Shown here one piece after another: positions 20,064-34,261 of a stretch of 64,000 nucleotides of DNA. Origin of the DNA: Pseudomonas rhizoryzae (GTDB lineage Bacteria; Pseudomonadota; Gammaproteobacteria; Pseudomonadales; Pseudomonadaceae); NCBI RefSeq assembly GCF_005250615.1, contig NZ_SULM01000002.1:372001-436000 (forward strand). Reading direction: 5' to 3'. Position 1 is the first letter of the stretch; each line of letters opens with the position of its first letter. The notes under the pieces were generated by a model that saw only the letters and a list, made by a program, of their open reading frames with translations, did not search any database and was not told the DNA's origin. The position numbers were made by a program, and so were the translations under genes.

Positions 20064-21836
20064 ATGCGTGTCCTGCTGCTCCTGCTCACCCTGCTCACCC
20101 TGCTGCTGACCCCGCCCGCCACGGCCGGCCTGTTCGATGCGCCGCGACCGGCCGCCGAGCTGGGGCTGAACGGCCAGCGCGCCAGTCAGGCCTTCCTGCC
20201 GGTGGATCAGGCCTTTCGCCTGGAGCAGCGCCGCGACGCCGAGGGGCGCACGGTGGTGCGCTTCATCATCGCCGAAGGCTACTACCTCTATCGTCAGCGC
20301 TTCGCCTTCGACGCCACTCCCGGCCTGCTGACCGGCCCGGTACCGCTGCCACCCGGCGAGCCCAAGCACGACGAATGGTTCGGCGACGTCCAGGTCTATC
20401 ACACCGGAGTGGACATACCCCTGCCCCTGGCTCCCAACCGCGGTGGCCAGATCAAGGTCACCTATCAAGGTTGCGCCGATCGCGGACTCTGCTATCCACC
20501 GGAAACCCGCGTCCTGGAGATCGCGGGGGCGACGGCCTCCCCGACGGCCACGCAAGAGGCATCCTCTTCCGTCGCCGAGCAGGATTGGCGCACGCGGCTC
20601 CTGTTCGCCTTTCTCGCCGGACTCGGGCTGACCTTCACGCCCTGCGTACTGCCGATGTTGCCCATCGTGTCGGCGGTGGTGCTGGCCGGCAAGGCACGCC
20701 CGGGACGTGGCCTAGTGTTGGCGTTGGCCTATGTGGTGCCCATGGCCCTGAGTTTTGCCTCCCTGGGCGCGCTCATGGGCGTTTTCGGCGCCAGTCTCAA
20801 CCTGCAAGCGCAACTGCAATCGCCCTGGGTGCTGATCCCCTTCGCCCTGCTGTTCCTGCTATTCGCCCTGGCCATGTTCGGCCTCTTCGAACTGCGACTG
20901 CCGGGCGCCTTGCGCGATCGCCTGGAACACCTGGCCAGCGGTACCCGTGGCGGCTCGGTCGGCGGCGCCGCGGTGCTGGGCGTGCTGTCCAGCCTGATCG
21001 TCTCGCCTTGCGTATCGGCGCCCCTGGCAGGGCTGCTGCTCTATATCAGCAGCACTGCCGATTGGCTGGGTGGGGGTCTTGCCCTCTTCGCCCTCGGCCT
21101 GGGCATGGGTACCCCGCTGATTCTGGTCGCAGCGGGCGGCGGGGCCCTGTTGCCGCGCAGTGGCGCCTGGCTGGTGGGCATGCGCAATGCCTTCGGTGTG
21201 CTCCTGCTGGCCGTGGCGCTCTGGCTGCTCGAACGCCTGCTGCCGGGACCCTTGGCGCTGGCCGCCTGGGGTCTGCTGTCCGCCGGTGTCGGTCTCTTCC
21301 TCGGCGCCCTGGAGTTCGTGCCCAAGCCCCCCCGCCAGCGGCTGTTGCAACTGGCCGGCCTGGCCTTGCTGCTGTACGGCGTGACCTGTGGCATCGGTGC
21401 CCTGCGCGGTGCCAGCGATCCACTGCGACCACTGGGCGAATCCGCCGCGCCTTCGGCAACCGCACGCCAGGACGGCATGCGTACCCTGAGCGATCCGCAG
21501 GCGCTGGCCGCCAGTCTCGGCCAGGGTCGTCCGGTGCTGGTCGATGTCTACGCCGACTGGTGCATCAGCTGCAAGTTGCTCGAACGCGAGGTCTTCGATA
21601 ACCCGGCGGTGCAGGCGCAACTGCGCGACTTCACGCTGATTCGCTTCGATATGACGCAAAGCACCCGGGAACAACGGCAATGGCTGGAGCGCCAGGGTCT
21701 GTTCGGTCCACCCGCCGTGCTGTTCTACGATCGGCACGGCAAGGAAGCCTATGCGAGTCGTATCGTCGGCGAAATCGATGCCGCCGCCTTTCTTGCCCGG
21801 CTGGACCAGGCGAAAAGGCTGATCGCCAGCGATTAG
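20064..21836 (+). CDS. dsbD: Thiol:disulfide interchange protein DsbD
   Basis: 590-residue inner-membrane electron carrier passing reducing power from cytosolic thioredoxin to periplasmic isomerases and cytochrome c maturation. A signal peptide (1-21) leads to the periplasmic alpha domain with C137 and C143; the membrane beta domain carries C194 (TFTPCVLPM) and C316 (VSPCVSAPL); the C-terminal thioredoxin-like gamma domain has C500-x-x-C503 (DWCISC). All six redox cysteines are present. The ATG at 20064 starts directly at the signal peptide. Confidence 0.96.
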   Translation: MRVLLLLLTLLTLLLTPPATAGLFDAPRPAAELGLNGQRASQAFLPVDQAFRLEQRRDAEGRTVVRFIIAEGYYLYRQRFAFDATPGLLTGPVPLPPGEPKHDEWFGDVQVYHTGVDIPLPLAPNRGGQIKVTYQGCADRGLCYPPETRVLEIAGATASPTATQEASSSVAEQDWRTRLLFAFLAGLGLTFTPCVLPMLPIVSAVVLAGKARPGRGLVLALAYVVPMALSFASLGALMGVFGASLNLQAQLQSPWVLIPFALLFLLFALAMFGLFELRLPGALRDRLEHLASGTRGGSVGGAAVLGVLSSLIVSPCVSAPLAGLLLYISSTADWLGGGLALFALGLGMGTPLILVAAGGGALLPRSGAWLVGMRNAFGVLLLAVALWLLERLLPGPLALAAWGLLSAGVGLFLGALEFVPKPPRQRLLQLAGLALLLYGVTCGIGALRGASDPLRPLGESAAPSATARQDGMRTLSDPQALAASLGQGRPVLVDVYADWCISCKLLEREVFDNPAVQAQLRDFTLIRFDMTQSTREQRQWLERQGLFGPPAVLFYDRHGKEAYASRIVGEIDAAAFLARLDQAKRLIASD

Positions 21837-21873
21837 ATAAATTTCGCCCAACGTGCCGGCATTTCCGGCAAAC

Positions 21874-21912
21874 GTCCAGCGACTGGACAGTCACCTCCGG
21901 TTGCGGCATAGT
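21874..21912 (+). promoter_or_regulatory. Candidate promoter with palindromic operator for aroQ-accB-accC
   Basis: TGGACA (21884-21889), 17-base spacer and CATAGT (21907-21912) form a sigma70-like pair. The perfect inverted repeat GTCCAG-CGA-CTGGAC (21874-21888) overlaps the -35 box. A further small hairpin TGCCGG/CCGGCA lies just upstream at 21854-21870. Confidence 0.55.
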
Positions 21913-21952
21913 CCGCGGCCAATCTGGTTGCGAAAACGTGAGGCGAGCGGCT

Positions 21953-22399
21953 ATGGCGCATCTGCTGGTACTGCATGGGCCCAACCTGAATCTGCTGGGC
22001 ACCCGGGAGCCGGGCGTGTACGGGGCCACCACCCTGACAGAGATCAACGCCGATCTCGAGGCGCGTGCCAAGGCCGCCGGGCATCGTCTGCAGTACCTGC
22101 AAAGCAATGCCGAGCACCTGCTGATCGAACGCATCCACGCCGCGCGTGACGAAGGGGTGGATTTCATCCTGATCAATCCGGCCGCCTTCACCCATACCAG
22201 CGTCGCCCTACGTGACGCCTTGCTCGCGGTGAGCATCCCATTCATCGAGGTGCACCTATCCAACGTGCACAAGCGCGAACCCTTCCGCCACCACTCCTAC
22301 TTTTCCGACGTGGCGGTCGGGGTCATCTGCGGGCTCGGCGCCAGTGGCTACCGCCTGGCGCTGGAAGCCGCCTGCGAACAGCTCGCCAACCGCAGCTGA
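21953..22399 (+). CDS. aroQ: 3-dehydroquinate dehydratase, type II
   Basis: 148-residue type II dehydroquinase of the shikimate pathway. The N-terminus [17 protein letters not shown] carries the catalytic Tyr and the flexible lid Arg; [17 protein letters not shown] and [17 protein letters not shown] contain the substrate-binding residues and the catalytic His. It heads the aroQ-accB-accC cluster, an arrangement common in pseudomonads; accB starts 55 bases downstream. Confidence 0.96.
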   Translation: MAHLLVLHGPNLNLLGTREPGVYGATTLTEINADLEARAKAAGHRLQYLQSNAEHLLIERIHAARDEGVDFILINPAAFTHTSVALRDALLAVSIPFIEVHLSNVHKREPFRHHSYFSDVAVGVICGLGASGYRLALEAACEQLANRS

Positions 22400-22454
22400 G
22401 CGCGACCTGATTCTCTAGAACATCATCAAGAACCCGAGGGGAGAGCCAACGCCA

Positions 22455-22919
22455 ATGGACATCCGTAAAGTCAAGAAACTGATCGAGCTGCTGGAAGAGT
22501 CCGGTATCGACGAGCTAGAAATCCGCGAAGGCGAAGAATCCGTCCGCATCAGCCGCAACACCGGCCGTGGCCAGGGCATGCAGACCGTCTACGCCGCCGC
22601 ACCCGCTCCGGTCGCCGCCCCGGCTCCGGCTGCCGCTCCGGCCGCTGCTGCTCCCGCCGCCGAAGCCGCCGCTCCGCAACTGACCGGTAACGTGGCGCGT
22701 TCGCCCATGGTCGGCACCTTCTACCGTGCTTCCTCGCCCACCACCCCGCCCTTCGTCGAAGTCGGCCAGCAGGTGAAGAAAGGCGACATCCTGTGCATCG
22801 TCGAAGCCATGAAGATGATGAACCACATCGAAGCCGAAGCCAGCGGCACCATCGGCCAGGTGCTGGTCGAGAACGGTCAGCCCGTCGAATTCGACCAGCC
22901 GCTGTTCACCATTGTCTAA
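22455..22919 (+). CDS. accB: Biotin carboxyl carrier protein of acetyl-CoA carboxylase
   Basis: 154-residue BCCP. The N-terminal helical domain ([15 protein letters not shown]) is joined by a long Ala/Pro linker (about 45-75) to the biotinyl domain; the biotinylated lysine is K120 in EAMKMM, and the protruding thumb [12 protein letters not shown] is present. It carries biotin between carboxylase (AccC) and transferase in the first step of fatty-acid synthesis. GGGGAGAG precedes the ATG. accC begins 16 bases after the stop. Confidence 0.97.
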   Translation: MDIRKVKKLIELLEESGIDELEIREGEESVRISRNTGRGQGMQTVYAAAPAPVAAPAPAAAPAAAAPAAEAAAPQLTGNVARSPMVGTFYRASSPTTPPFVEVGQQVKKGDILCIVEAMKMMNHIEAEASGTIGQVLVENGQPVEFDQPLFTIV

Positions 22920-22935
22920 GCCCGTGGAGCCCACG

Positions 22936-24282
<1,347 letters not shown>

Positions 24283-24289
24283 AAACGTG

Positions 24290-24432
24290 ACGGCTGCGCG
24301 TCGGCCAGGCTGCGTTGGAAACCGCCTGGATCGCCAGCCCGGTCGGAATGCCCATTTACCCTAGGTGAAATGGGCTTCCTCGGCGATTTCCGCCTTGCCT
24401 GACCTATAGCTTGCTCGTCCCGCCGGCTTCTT
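24290..24432. repeat. Intergenic long imperfect palindrome, repeat copy 2
   Basis: This shares with the copy at 12502-12642 the core TCGGAATGCCCATTTACC and CGCCTTGCCTGACCT, both in the same order and spacing. The two halves are again imperfect inverted copies (left GGCCAGGC, GGAAACCGC, GGAATGCCCATTTA against right TGAAATGGGCTTCC, GCGATTTCC, GCCTGACC). The left arm holds about 14 extra bases. The outer Tn-like ends of copy 1 are not conserved. Confidence 0.65.
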
Positions 24433-24441
24433 ACCCAAAAG

Positions 24442-24468
24442 ACGGGCTGCCCTCGGGCAGCCCGTTTT
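24442..24468 (+). terminator. Rho-independent terminator after accC
   Basis: ACGGGCTGCCC pairs with GGGCAGCCCGT over 11 bp with a minimal loop, followed by TTTTC. It ends the aroQ-accB-accC transcript 40 bp before prmA. Confidence 0.85.
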
Positions 24469-24509
24469 CATTTACCCTCCCCGCTTTGATCCGATTCAGG
24501 TAGCCCACC

Positions 24510-25385
24510 ATGTCCTGGCTGCAAGTCCGCCTCGCCCTCACCCCCGCCCAGGCGGAAACCTACGAAGACCTCATGCTCGAACTGGGCGCTGTCTCGGTGA
24601 CCTTCATGGACGCCGAGGATCAGCCGATCTTCGAGCCGGACCTGGGCACCACGCCGCTGTGGTCCCAGACCCATCTGCTGGCCCTGTTCGAAGGCGACAC
24701 CGACGCCGCGGCCCTGGAGCAGCGCGTGCAGCTACTGGCCAACGGCCTGACCTACGAAGTGGAACGCCTGGAAGACCAGGAATGGGAACGCAGCTGGATG
24801 GACAACTTCCAGCCCATGCGCTTCGGCCAGCGGCTGTGGATCGTGCCCAGCTGGCACGAAGCACCGGAGCCGGACGCGGTCAATCTGCTGCTGGACCCGG
24901 GCCTGGCCTTCGGCACCGGCACCCATCCAACCACCGCGCTGTGCCTGCAGTGGCTGGACGGCGAGCCGGTCGCGGGTCGCCAGGTACTGGACTTCGGCTG
25001 CGGCTCGGGGATTCTCGCCATCGCCGCCCTGCTGCTGGGCGCCGAGCGCGCGGTGGGCACCGACATCGACGTCCAAGCCTTGGAAGCCTCGCGGGAGAAT
25101 GCCAACCGCAACGGCATCGATCCGGCACGCTTCCCCCTCTATCTGCCCGCCGACCTGCCGGCGGAACCGGCCGACGTGGTGGTAGCCAATATCCTCGCCG
25201 GTCCGCTGGTCGGCCTGGCCGAGCAGATCACCCGCCTCACCCGCATCGGCGGTCGCCTGGCTCTGTCCGGCATCCTTGCCGAGCAGGCCGAGGACGTCCG
25301 CGCCGCCTACGCCGGCTGCTTCGACCTGGAGCCCACCGCCACCCTCGACGGCTGGGTGCGCATCAGCGGTACCCGCCGCCGCTAA
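24510..25385 (+). CDS. prmA: Ribosomal protein L11 methyltransferase PrmA
   Basis: 291-residue SAM-dependent methyltransferase that trimethylates ribosomal protein L11. The N-terminal substrate-recognition domain ([20 protein letters not shown]) is followed by the linker with [11 protein letters not shown], the SAM motif [14 protein letters not shown] and the catalytic-pocket motif [13 protein letters not shown]. Length is normal. It stands alone between the accC terminator and the DUF3426 gene. Confidence 0.96.
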   Translation: MSWLQVRLALTPAQAETYEDLMLELGAVSVTFMDAEDQPIFEPDLGTTPLWSQTHLLALFEGDTDAAALEQRVQLLANGLTYEVERLEDQEWERSWMDNFQPMRFGQRLWIVPSWHEAPEPDAVNLLLDPGLAFGTGTHPTTALCLQWLDGEPVAGRQVLDFGCGSGILAIAALLLGAERAVGTDIDVQALEASRENANRNGIDPARFPLYLPADLPAEPADVVVANILAGPLVGLAEQITRLTRIGGRLALSGILAEQAEDVRAAYAGCFDLEPTATLDGWVRISGTRRR

Positions 25386-25495
25386 GCGGTTGTCCCACCG
25401 CCAAGCCGCTCACCCGGCGGCCTGGCGGAGGCGCTTCTTTCGCCAGGGCCTTCGGGTACACTAGCGCGCTTAAATTCCCTGGCTGTCGCCTCGCC

Positions 25496-26896
25496 ATGAC
25501 CGATTCTCTCGTCGCCCAGTGCCCGCATTGCCATACTCGCTTCCGCGTCACCCAGGAACATCTGGCCGCTGCGGACGGTGACGTGAGGTGCGGCGTCTGC
25601 CTGGAAGTGTTCAACGCCACCAACCAAGCAGCGCCCCTGACCGCGCCGGAAGCGACGCCTGCCAGAGGGGCGACGCCCGCGCCAACGGCGGCACCCTCCC
25701 CCCGCGAAGCCAACTGGCCGCACGACGAACTCGACCTGAGCCATCTGGAACTGGACGCCGAGGTCGCCCGCCTGGGTGCGCTGGAGGAGCAACGCCGGAC
25801 GCCTCCGGCCGAGCCAGCACCCGCATCCGCACCCGCCGTGACGACCCCGCAGGAAGAGCCCGCGCCTGAGCCAGGCCTGGCCGCGCGGCGCCCGCAGGAC
25901 GACGAAGAGCTGCTCGAGCTGCCCGCCCTGGGTGCGGTCACCGCCGAGCGGGAGCCCGAACCGGAACCCCTGGGCCTGCACGCGGAGCCCGAACGACTGC
26001 CCGCAGACGAGCCCTCTTTCGAAGCCACTCGCGAAACCGAGTCCCGGCGCGAACCCATCGGGGCGCCCGAGCCAATCGCCGAACCGGCAGTACTCGCCGC
26101 GCCTCGCGCCCCCTTGCGCCCTGCGCCCGCCCCACCGCCTGCCCCCCTGACCGCGCCGCCGCACGAACGCCAGGAGCCGGCGCTCGGACGGGTCGATGCC
26201 GACGAAGATGACCGGGCCGAGCCCGGACTGGGGCGCCTGGACGACTGGCAGGAGCCCGCCGTCGAGCCGCTCAGCGCCGATCGCGACGGCGAAGATGACA
26301 CCGTGACAGCCAAGCCGGCGGCCGCCCTGCGCAGCGAACCGGAATGGCAGGACGATCCCCTGGTCGATCTGCACGACGACCCCTTGCAGCTGGATACGTA
26401 TCGCGAACGCCCGCGCTGGGGCCGGCGCCTGCTGTGGATCTTCCTCTGCCTGCTGGCGCTGCTCGCCCTGGCCGGCCAGTACGTCTACTACCACTTCGAC
26501 GAGCTGGCGCGGCAGGACGACTATCGACCGCTGTTCGTCCAGGCCTGCGCCAGCCTGGGCTGCAAGGTGCCCTCCAGGGTCGATGTCTCGCAGATCCGCA
26601 GCAGCAACCTGGTGGTGCGCAGTCATCCGCAATTCTCCGGCGCCCTGCGCGTCGATGCCATCCTCTACAACCGGGCGCCCTTTTCGCAGCCCTTTCCGCT
26701 GCTCGAATTGCGCTTCGCCGACCTCAATGGCCAACTGATCGCCAGCCGCCGCTTCAAGCCGAGCGAATACCTGAGCGGCGAGCTCAAGGGCCAGGACGAG
26801 ATGCCGCCGCAGACGCCGATCCACATCGCCCTGGACATCCTCGACCCCGGTCCGCGAGCGGTGAACTACAGCCTGAGCTTCTTCTCGCCGGAGTGA
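25496..26896 (+). CDS. Zinc-ribbon (MJ0042) and DUF3426 membrane protein
   Basis: 466-residue protein in three parts. The N-terminal zinc ribbon has C9-x-x-C12 and C32-x-x-C35 in the MJ0042 pattern. A long low-complexity region (about 40-300) is rich in Pro, Ala, Glu and Arg. One membrane helix (LLWIFLCLLALLALAGQYVY, about 311-331) precedes a DUF3426 domain with LGCKVPSRVDVSQIRSSNLV. The predicted topology is N-in with the DUF3426 domain in the periplasm. The function is unknown; the gene is conserved beside prmA and dusB-fis in pseudomonads. Confidence 0.85.
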   Translation: MTDSLVAQCPHCHTRFRVTQEHLAAADGDVRCGVCLEVFNATNQAAPLTAPEATPARGATPAPTAAPSPREANWPHDELDLSHLELDAEVARLGALEEQRRTPPAEPAPASAPAVTTPQEEPAPEPGLAARRPQDDEELLELPALGAVTAEREPEPEPLGLHAEPERLPADEPSFEATRETESRREPIGAPEPIAEPAVLAAPRAPLRPAPAPPPAPLTAPPHERQEPALGRVDADEDDRAEPGLGRLDDWQEPAVEPLSADRDGEDDTVTAKPAAALRSEPEWQDDPLVDLHDDPLQLDTYRERPRWGRRLLWIFLCLLALLALAGQYVYYHFDELARQDDYRPLFVQACASLGCKVPSRVDVSQIRSSNLVVRSHPQFSGALRVDAILYNRAPFSQPFPLLELRFADLNGQLIASRRFKPSEYLSGELKGQDEMPPQTPIHIALDILDPGPRAVNYSLSFFSPE

Positions 26897-26935
26897 GCCC
26901 AGGGGCGAATTGCTCATAAACTAGCCAACTCGCGC

Positions 26936-26964
26936 TTTATCCCGAGGCGGCGAGCGGGTATCAT
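26936..26964 (+). promoter_or_regulatory. Weak candidate promoter for dusB-fis
   Basis: TTTATC (26936-26941), 17-base spacer and TATCAT (26959-26964). The -10 is good but the -35 is poor. The 156-bp gap before dusB must carry the operon promoter; this is the best pair seen. Confidence 0.35.
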
Positions 26965-27052
26965 TCCCAACCCTTTTCAAGCACAGCAGCCCCTGTCCGC
27001 GGCCGGTTCCCGGCGCAGGCGGAACAGGCGCCTATTCGCCAGGGAAAAAGAT

Positions 27053-28045
27053 ATGTCGATGGTACGCATCGGCCCTTATACCTTGCCCAATCCGCTGATC
27101 CTCGCGCCCATGGCCGGGGTCACCGACCTGCCCTTCCGTCGACTGTGCCTGGCACTCGGCGCAGGCATGGCCGTGTCGGAAATGGTGACCAGCGACGTGC
27201 GTCTCTACGACAGCCGCAAATCCCGGCTGCGCCTGATCCACGCCAGCGAGCAGGAGCCGCGCTCGGTACAGATCGCCGGCGGCGATCCGGCGATGCTGGC
27301 CGAAGCGGCCCAGCGCAACGTCGAACTGGGTGCCCAGATCATCGACATCAACATGGGCTGCCCGGCCAAGAAGGTCTGCAACAAGGCCGCCGGCTCGGCG
27401 CTGATGAAGGATGAGACCCTGGTGGCCGAGATCCTCGCCGCCGTGGTGGCCGCGGTGGACGTGCCGGTGACGCTGAAGATCCGCACCGGCTGGAACCCCG
27501 AGAATCGCAATGGCCTGCGCATCGCGCAGCTGGCCGAAGCCGCCGGCATCCAGGCCCTGGCCGTGCATGGCCGGACCCGGGACGATAGATTCCTCGGCAC
27601 GGCCGAGTACGACACCATCGCCGCCATCAAGCAGGCGGTCGGCATCCCGGTGTTCGCCAATGGCGACATCGACAGCCCGGAAAAGGCCCGCGCGGTGCTC
27701 GAGCATACCCGCTGCGACGGCCTGCTGATCGGCCGCGCGGCCCAGGGCCGCCCCTGGATCTTCCGCGAGATCGCCCACTACCTGGCGACCGGCGAACACC
27801 TGCCGGCTCCCAGCGATGCCGAGGTGGCAACCATCCTGCTGGAGCACCTGGACGCCCTGCACGCCTTCTATGGCCCGGAGATGGGTGTCCGCATCGCCCG
27901 CAAGCACGTCGGCTGGTACCTGGCCGATCGTCCCGGCGCAGCGGAATCGCGCGCCCTGTTCAATCGTTTGCAAGACGCGGACGCGCAGCACGCCAGCATT
28001 CGCGCCTTCTTCGCGCAGCCCCCGATCGGGAAGCAGGTGGCATGA
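27053..28045 (+). CDS. dusB: tRNA-dihydrouridine synthase B
   Basis: 330-residue FMN-dependent TIM-barrel reductase that makes dihydrouridine in the tRNA D-loop. The N-terminus [17 protein letters not shown] and the catalytic-Cys motif [10 protein letters not shown] (C103) are diagnostic, as are [16 protein letters not shown] and [14 protein letters not shown] lies upstream of the ATG. It overlaps fis by four bases (ATGA), reproducing the dusB-fis operon of gammaproteobacteria. Confidence 0.96.
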   Translation: MSMVRIGPYTLPNPLILAPMAGVTDLPFRRLCLALGAGMAVSEMVTSDVRLYDSRKSRLRLIHASEQEPRSVQIAGGDPAMLAEAAQRNVELGAQIIDINMGCPAKKVCNKAAGSALMKDETLVAEILAAVVAAVDVPVTLKIRTGWNPENRNGLRIAQLAEAAGIQALAVHGRTRDDRFLGTAEYDTIAAIKQAVGIPVFANGDIDSPEKARAVLEHTRCDGLLIGRAAQGRPWIFREIAHYLATGEHLPAPSDAEVATILLEHLDALHAFYGPEMGVRIARKHVGWYLADRPGAAESRALFNRLQDADAQHASIRAFFAQPPIGKQVA

Positions 28046-28362
28046 ATTCGATGACCGAGACCTCTTTGACTGGAATAGCGCCCGTGAGCGACAACGGCGA
28101 TCTCAAGCAGCATCTGACCGCCCCCCTGCAGGAGGGCCAGACGCTGCGCGACAGCGTGGAAAAGGCGCTGCGCAACTACTTCGCCCATCTCGATGGGCAG
28201 CCGGTGACCGACGTCTACAACATGGTGCTCTGCGAAGTGGAAGCACCCCTGCTCGAAAGCGTGATGAATTACGTCAAGGGCAACCAGACCAAGGCCTCGG
28301 AAATGCTCGGGCTCAATCGCGGCACCCTGCGCAAGAAGCTCAAGCAGTACGACCTGCTCTGA
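28042..28362 (+). CDS. fis: DNA-binding protein Fis
   Basis: 106-residue nucleoid protein that bends DNA and controls growth-rate-linked promoters. The C-terminal helix-turn-helix ([20 protein letters not shown]) is nearly invariant; the N-terminal beta-hairpin arm region is preceded by about ten extra residues compared with the enterobacterial protein. Second gene of the dusB-fis operon, translationally coupled to dusB. Confidence 0.96.
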   Translation: MNSMTETSLTGIAPVSDNGDLKQHLTAPLQEGQTLRDSVEKALRNYFAHLDGQPVTDVYNMVLCEVEAPLLESVMNYVKGNQTKASEMLGLNRGTLRKKLKQYDLL

Positions 28363-28428
28363 TCCGCCTCCTCGCCGGCGGGCCAGGAGGCTCGACCGGC
28401 GGTCTCTCTTCTCCTGATGGACATGACC

Positions 28429-30021
28429 ATGACCGACCAGACCTCTCGCCTCCCCGTCCGCCGTGCGCTGATCAGCGTGTCCGACAAGACGGGCGTCGTC
28501 GACTTCGCCCGTGAACTCGCGGCCATCGGCGTGGAAATCCTGTCCACCGGCGGCACCTACAAGCTGCTGCGCGACGAAGGCATCCCGGCCGTGGAAGTCG
28601 CCGACTACACCGGCTTTCCGGAAATGATGGACGGTCGCGTCAAGACCCTGCACCCGAAGATCCATGGCGGCATCCTCGGCCGGCGTGGCGTCGACCATGA
28701 GGTGATGAGCGAGCACGGCATCCGTCCCATCGACCTGGTCGCGGTCAACCTCTACCCCTTCGCCGCCACCGTGGCCAAGCCCGGTTGTAGCCTGGCCGAT
28801 GCCATCGAGAACATCGACATCGGCGGTCCGACCATGGTCCGCAGCGCGGCCAAGAACCACAAGGACGTCGCCATCGTGGTCAATGCCAGCGACTACGCGT
28901 CCATCATCGACGACCTCAAGGCCGGCGGCCTGACCTACGCCCAGCGTTTCGACCTGGCGCTCAAGGCCTTCGAGCACACCGCCGCCTACGACGGCATGAT
29001 CGCCAACTACCTGGGCAGCATCGACCAGCAGGCCGAGACCCTGTCCACCGAGGGCCGCGCCGCCTTCCCGCGCACCTTCAGCGCCCAGTTCATCAAGGCG
29101 CAGGACATGCGCTATGGCGAGAACCCCCACCAGCAGGCGGCCTTCTACGTCGAGCACGCCAGCGAAGCCTGCGTGGCCACCGCCGTCCAGTTGCAGGGCA
29201 AGGAGCTGTCCTTCAACAACGTCGCCGACACCGACGCCGCCCTGGAAACCGTGAAGAGCTACGCGGAGCCGGCCTGCGTCATCGTCAAGCACGCCAACCC
29301 CTGTGGCGTGGCCGTGGCCGGCGACCTCCGCCAGGCCTACGAGCTGGCCTATGCCACCGACAGCGAATCGGCCTTCGGCGGCATCATCGCCTTCAACCGC
29401 GAGCTGGACGCCGAGACCGCCCGCGCCATCGTCGAGCGTCAGTTCGTCGAGGTGATCATCGCCCCGCGCGTCAGCGCCGAGGCCCGTGAAGTCGTCGCGG
29501 CCAAGGCCAACGTCCGTCTGCTGGAGTGCGGCGAGTGGCCCGCCGAGCGCAAGCCCGGCCTGGATCTCAAGCGCGTCAACGGCGGTCTGCTGGTGCAGAG
29601 CCGCGACATCGCCATGATCACCGCCGCCGACCTCAAGGTGGTGACCCAGCGCGCGCCCAGCGAGCAGGAGCTGCAGGACCTGATCTTCGCCTGGAAGGTG
29701 GCCAAGTTCGTCAAATCCAATGCCATCGTCTACGCCAAGGGCCAGCAGACCGTGGGCATCGGCGCCGGCCAGATGAGCCGCGTCAACTCGGCGCGTATCG
29801 CCGCCATCAAGGCCGAGCACGCCGGCCTCGCCGTGGCCGGTGCGGTCATGGCCTCGGACGCCTTCTTCCCCTTCCGTGACGGTATCGACAACGCTGCGGC
29901 CAACGGCATCACTGCGGTGATCCAGCCGGGCGGCTCCATGCGCGATGCCGAAGTCATCGCCGCCGCCGACGAAGCGGGCATCGCCATGGTCTTCACCGGC
30001 ATGCGCCACTTCCGCCACTAA
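28429..30021 (+). CDS. purH: Bifunctional AICAR transformylase/IMP cyclohydrolase PurH
   Basis: 530-residue bifunctional enzyme for the last two steps of IMP synthesis. The N-terminal MGS-like IMP cyclohydrolase domain starts [12 protein letters not shown] and includes [12 protein letters not shown]; the C-terminal AICAR transformylase part has [10 protein letters not shown] and [14 protein letters not shown]. The ATG at 28429 gives the common start [14 protein letters not shown]; an ATG four codons upstream (28417) is equally open and cannot be excluded. purD follows after 89 bp. Confidence 0.96.
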   Translation: MTDQTSRLPVRRALISVSDKTGVVDFARELAAIGVEILSTGGTYKLLRDEGIPAVEVADYTGFPEMMDGRVKTLHPKIHGGILGRRGVDHEVMSEHGIRPIDLVAVNLYPFAATVAKPGCSLADAIENIDIGGPTMVRSAAKNHKDVAIVVNASDYASIIDDLKAGGLTYAQRFDLALKAFEHTAAYDGMIANYLGSIDQQAETLSTEGRAAFPRTFSAQFIKAQDMRYGENPHQQAAFYVEHASEACVATAVQLQGKELSFNNVADTDAALETVKSYAEPACVIVKHANPCGVAVAGDLRQAYELAYATDSESAFGGIIAFNRELDAETARAIVERQFVEVIIAPRVSAEAREVVAAKANVRLLECGEWPAERKPGLDLKRVNGGLLVQSRDIAMITAADLKVVTQRAPSEQELQDLIFAWKVAKFVKSNAIVYAKGQQTVGIGAGQMSRVNSARIAAIKAEHAGLAVAGAVMASDAFFPFRDGIDNAAANGITAVIQPGGSMRDAEVIAAADEAGIAMVFTGMRHFRH

Positions 30022-30110
30022 GGCCCGCCGCGGCGAGGGCCAGGGGGTCTTCGCCGTCGATACCACTTTGCGTGGCGGATGCTCCTGGTGTCCGCCCAGA
30101 GGAAAGCCTC

Positions 30111-31394
30111 ATGAACGTACTCATCATCGGCAGCGGTGGTCGTGAACACGCCCTGGCCTGGAAGGTCGCCCAGGACACCCGGGTCACCAAGGTCTATGTT
30201 GCCCCCGGCAACGCCGGCACCGCCACCGAAGCCAAGTGCGAGAACGTCGCCCTCGACGTCCTGGCCCTGGAGCAACTGGCCGACTTCGCCGCCGCCAACG
30301 TCGAGCTGACCATCGTCGGTCCCGAGGCGCCCCTGGTGGCCGGGGTGGTCGACCTGTTCCGCAGTCGCGGTCTGCCCTGCTTCGGCCCCACCGCCGCCGC
30401 CGCGCAATTGGAAGGCTCCAAGGCCTTCACCAAGGATTTCCTGGCGCGCCACAACATCCCCACCGCCGCCTATGCCAACTTCACCGAGGTGGAGCCGGCC
30501 CTGGCCTACCTGCGCGAACAGGGTGCGCCCATCGTCATCAAGGCCGACGGCCTGGCCGCCGGCAAGGGCGTTATCGTCGCCATGACCCTGGCCGAAGCCG
30601 AGGACGCGGTACGCGACATGCTCTCCGGCAATGCCTTCGGCGACGCCGGCGCGCGGGTGGTGATCGAGGAATTCCTCGACGGCGAGGAAGCCAGCTTCAT
30701 CGTCATGGTCGACGGCAAGAATGTGCTGCCCATGGCCACCAGCCAGGACCACAAGCGCGTCGGCGACGGCGACAGCGGCCCCAACACCGGCGGCATGGGC
30801 GCCTATTCGCCGGCGCCGGTGGTGACCCCCGAAGTCCACGACCGCGTCATGCGCGAAATCATCGAGCCCACCGTGGCCGGCATGGCCAGCGAAGGCAACG
30901 TCTATACCGGCTTCCTCTATGCCGGCCTGATGATCGATGCCAGCGGTGCGCCCAAGGTCATCGAATTCAACTGCCGTTTCGGCGATCCCGAGACCCAGCC
31001 GGTCATGCTGCGCCTGCAATCCAGCCTGGTATTGCTGGTGGAGGCCGCCCTGGCCGAGGCGCTGGACAAGATCGAAGCCTGCTGGGATCCGCGACCGAGC
31101 CTGGGCATCGTCCTGGCGGCCGGTGGCTACCCGGGCGACTACGCCAAGGGCGATGCCATTGGCGGACTCGACGCCGCCGCGGCCTTGCCGGGCAAGGTGT
31201 TCCATGCGGGCACCGCGCTGCGCGACGGTCAGGTGGTAACCGCCGGCGGTCGGGTGCTGTGCGCCACGGCATTAGGTGATACGGTTTCCGCTGCGCAGCA
31301 GAACGCCTATGCCCTGGCTCACGAAATTTCCTGGAATGGCTGTTTCTTCCGTAGCGACATCGGCTACCGTGCCATCGCCCGCGAACGACAGTGA
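30111..31394 (+). CDS. purD: Phosphoribosylamine--glycine ligase PurD
   Basis: 427-residue ATP-grasp ligase forming glycinamide ribonucleotide in purine synthesis. MNVLIIGSGGREHALAWK begins the N domain; KADGLAAGKGVIVA and DHKRVGDGDSGPNTGGMGAY are ATP-grasp and substrate motifs; EFNCRFGDPETQ holds the metal-binding acids. The ATG at 30111 has AGAGG upstream; an ATG 13 codons earlier lacks family similarity. Pairs with purH, then a promoter for retS follows. Confidence 0.97.
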   Translation: MNVLIIGSGGREHALAWKVAQDTRVTKVYVAPGNAGTATEAKCENVALDVLALEQLADFAAANVELTIVGPEAPLVAGVVDLFRSRGLPCFGPTAAAAQLEGSKAFTKDFLARHNIPTAAYANFTEVEPALAYLREQGAPIVIKADGLAAGKGVIVAMTLAEAEDAVRDMLSGNAFGDAGARVVIEEFLDGEEASFIVMVDGKNVLPMATSQDHKRVGDGDSGPNTGGMGAYSPAPVVTPEVHDRVMREIIEPTVAGMASEGNVYTGFLYAGLMIDASGAPKVIEFNCRFGDPETQPVMLRLQSSLVLLVEAALAEALDKIEACWDPRPSLGIVLAAGGYPGDYAKGDAIGGLDAAAALPGKVFHAGTALRDGQVVTAGGRVLCATALGDTVSAAQQNAYALAHEISWNGCFFRSDIGYRAIARERQ

Positions 31395-31428
31395 CGTTCG
31401 CCCAGCGGCAGGCCGCCTTGACGTAACG

Positions 31429-31457
31429 TTAACGACCCAGGCGGTCTGTTCTATACT
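31429..31457 (+). promoter_or_regulatory. Candidate sigma70 promoter for retS
   Basis: TTAACG (31429-31434), 17-base spacer and TATACT (31452-31457). The -10 matches five of six consensus bases. The predicted transcript start near 31464 leaves a 5' leader of only about 23 bases before the GTG, with a GAAGGGA ribosome-binding site. Confidence 0.6.
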
Positions 31458-31486
31458 CGATATCTGTATCCGCGAAGGGAACTCTC

Positions 31487-34244
<2,758 letters not shown>

Positions 34245-34261
<17 letters not shown>

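Noticed and set aside
27868-30066. 732-residue minus-strand open frame opposite purH
   Set aside because: Antisense shadow; composition dominated by Asp, Val, Gly and His as for GC-rich antisense frames.
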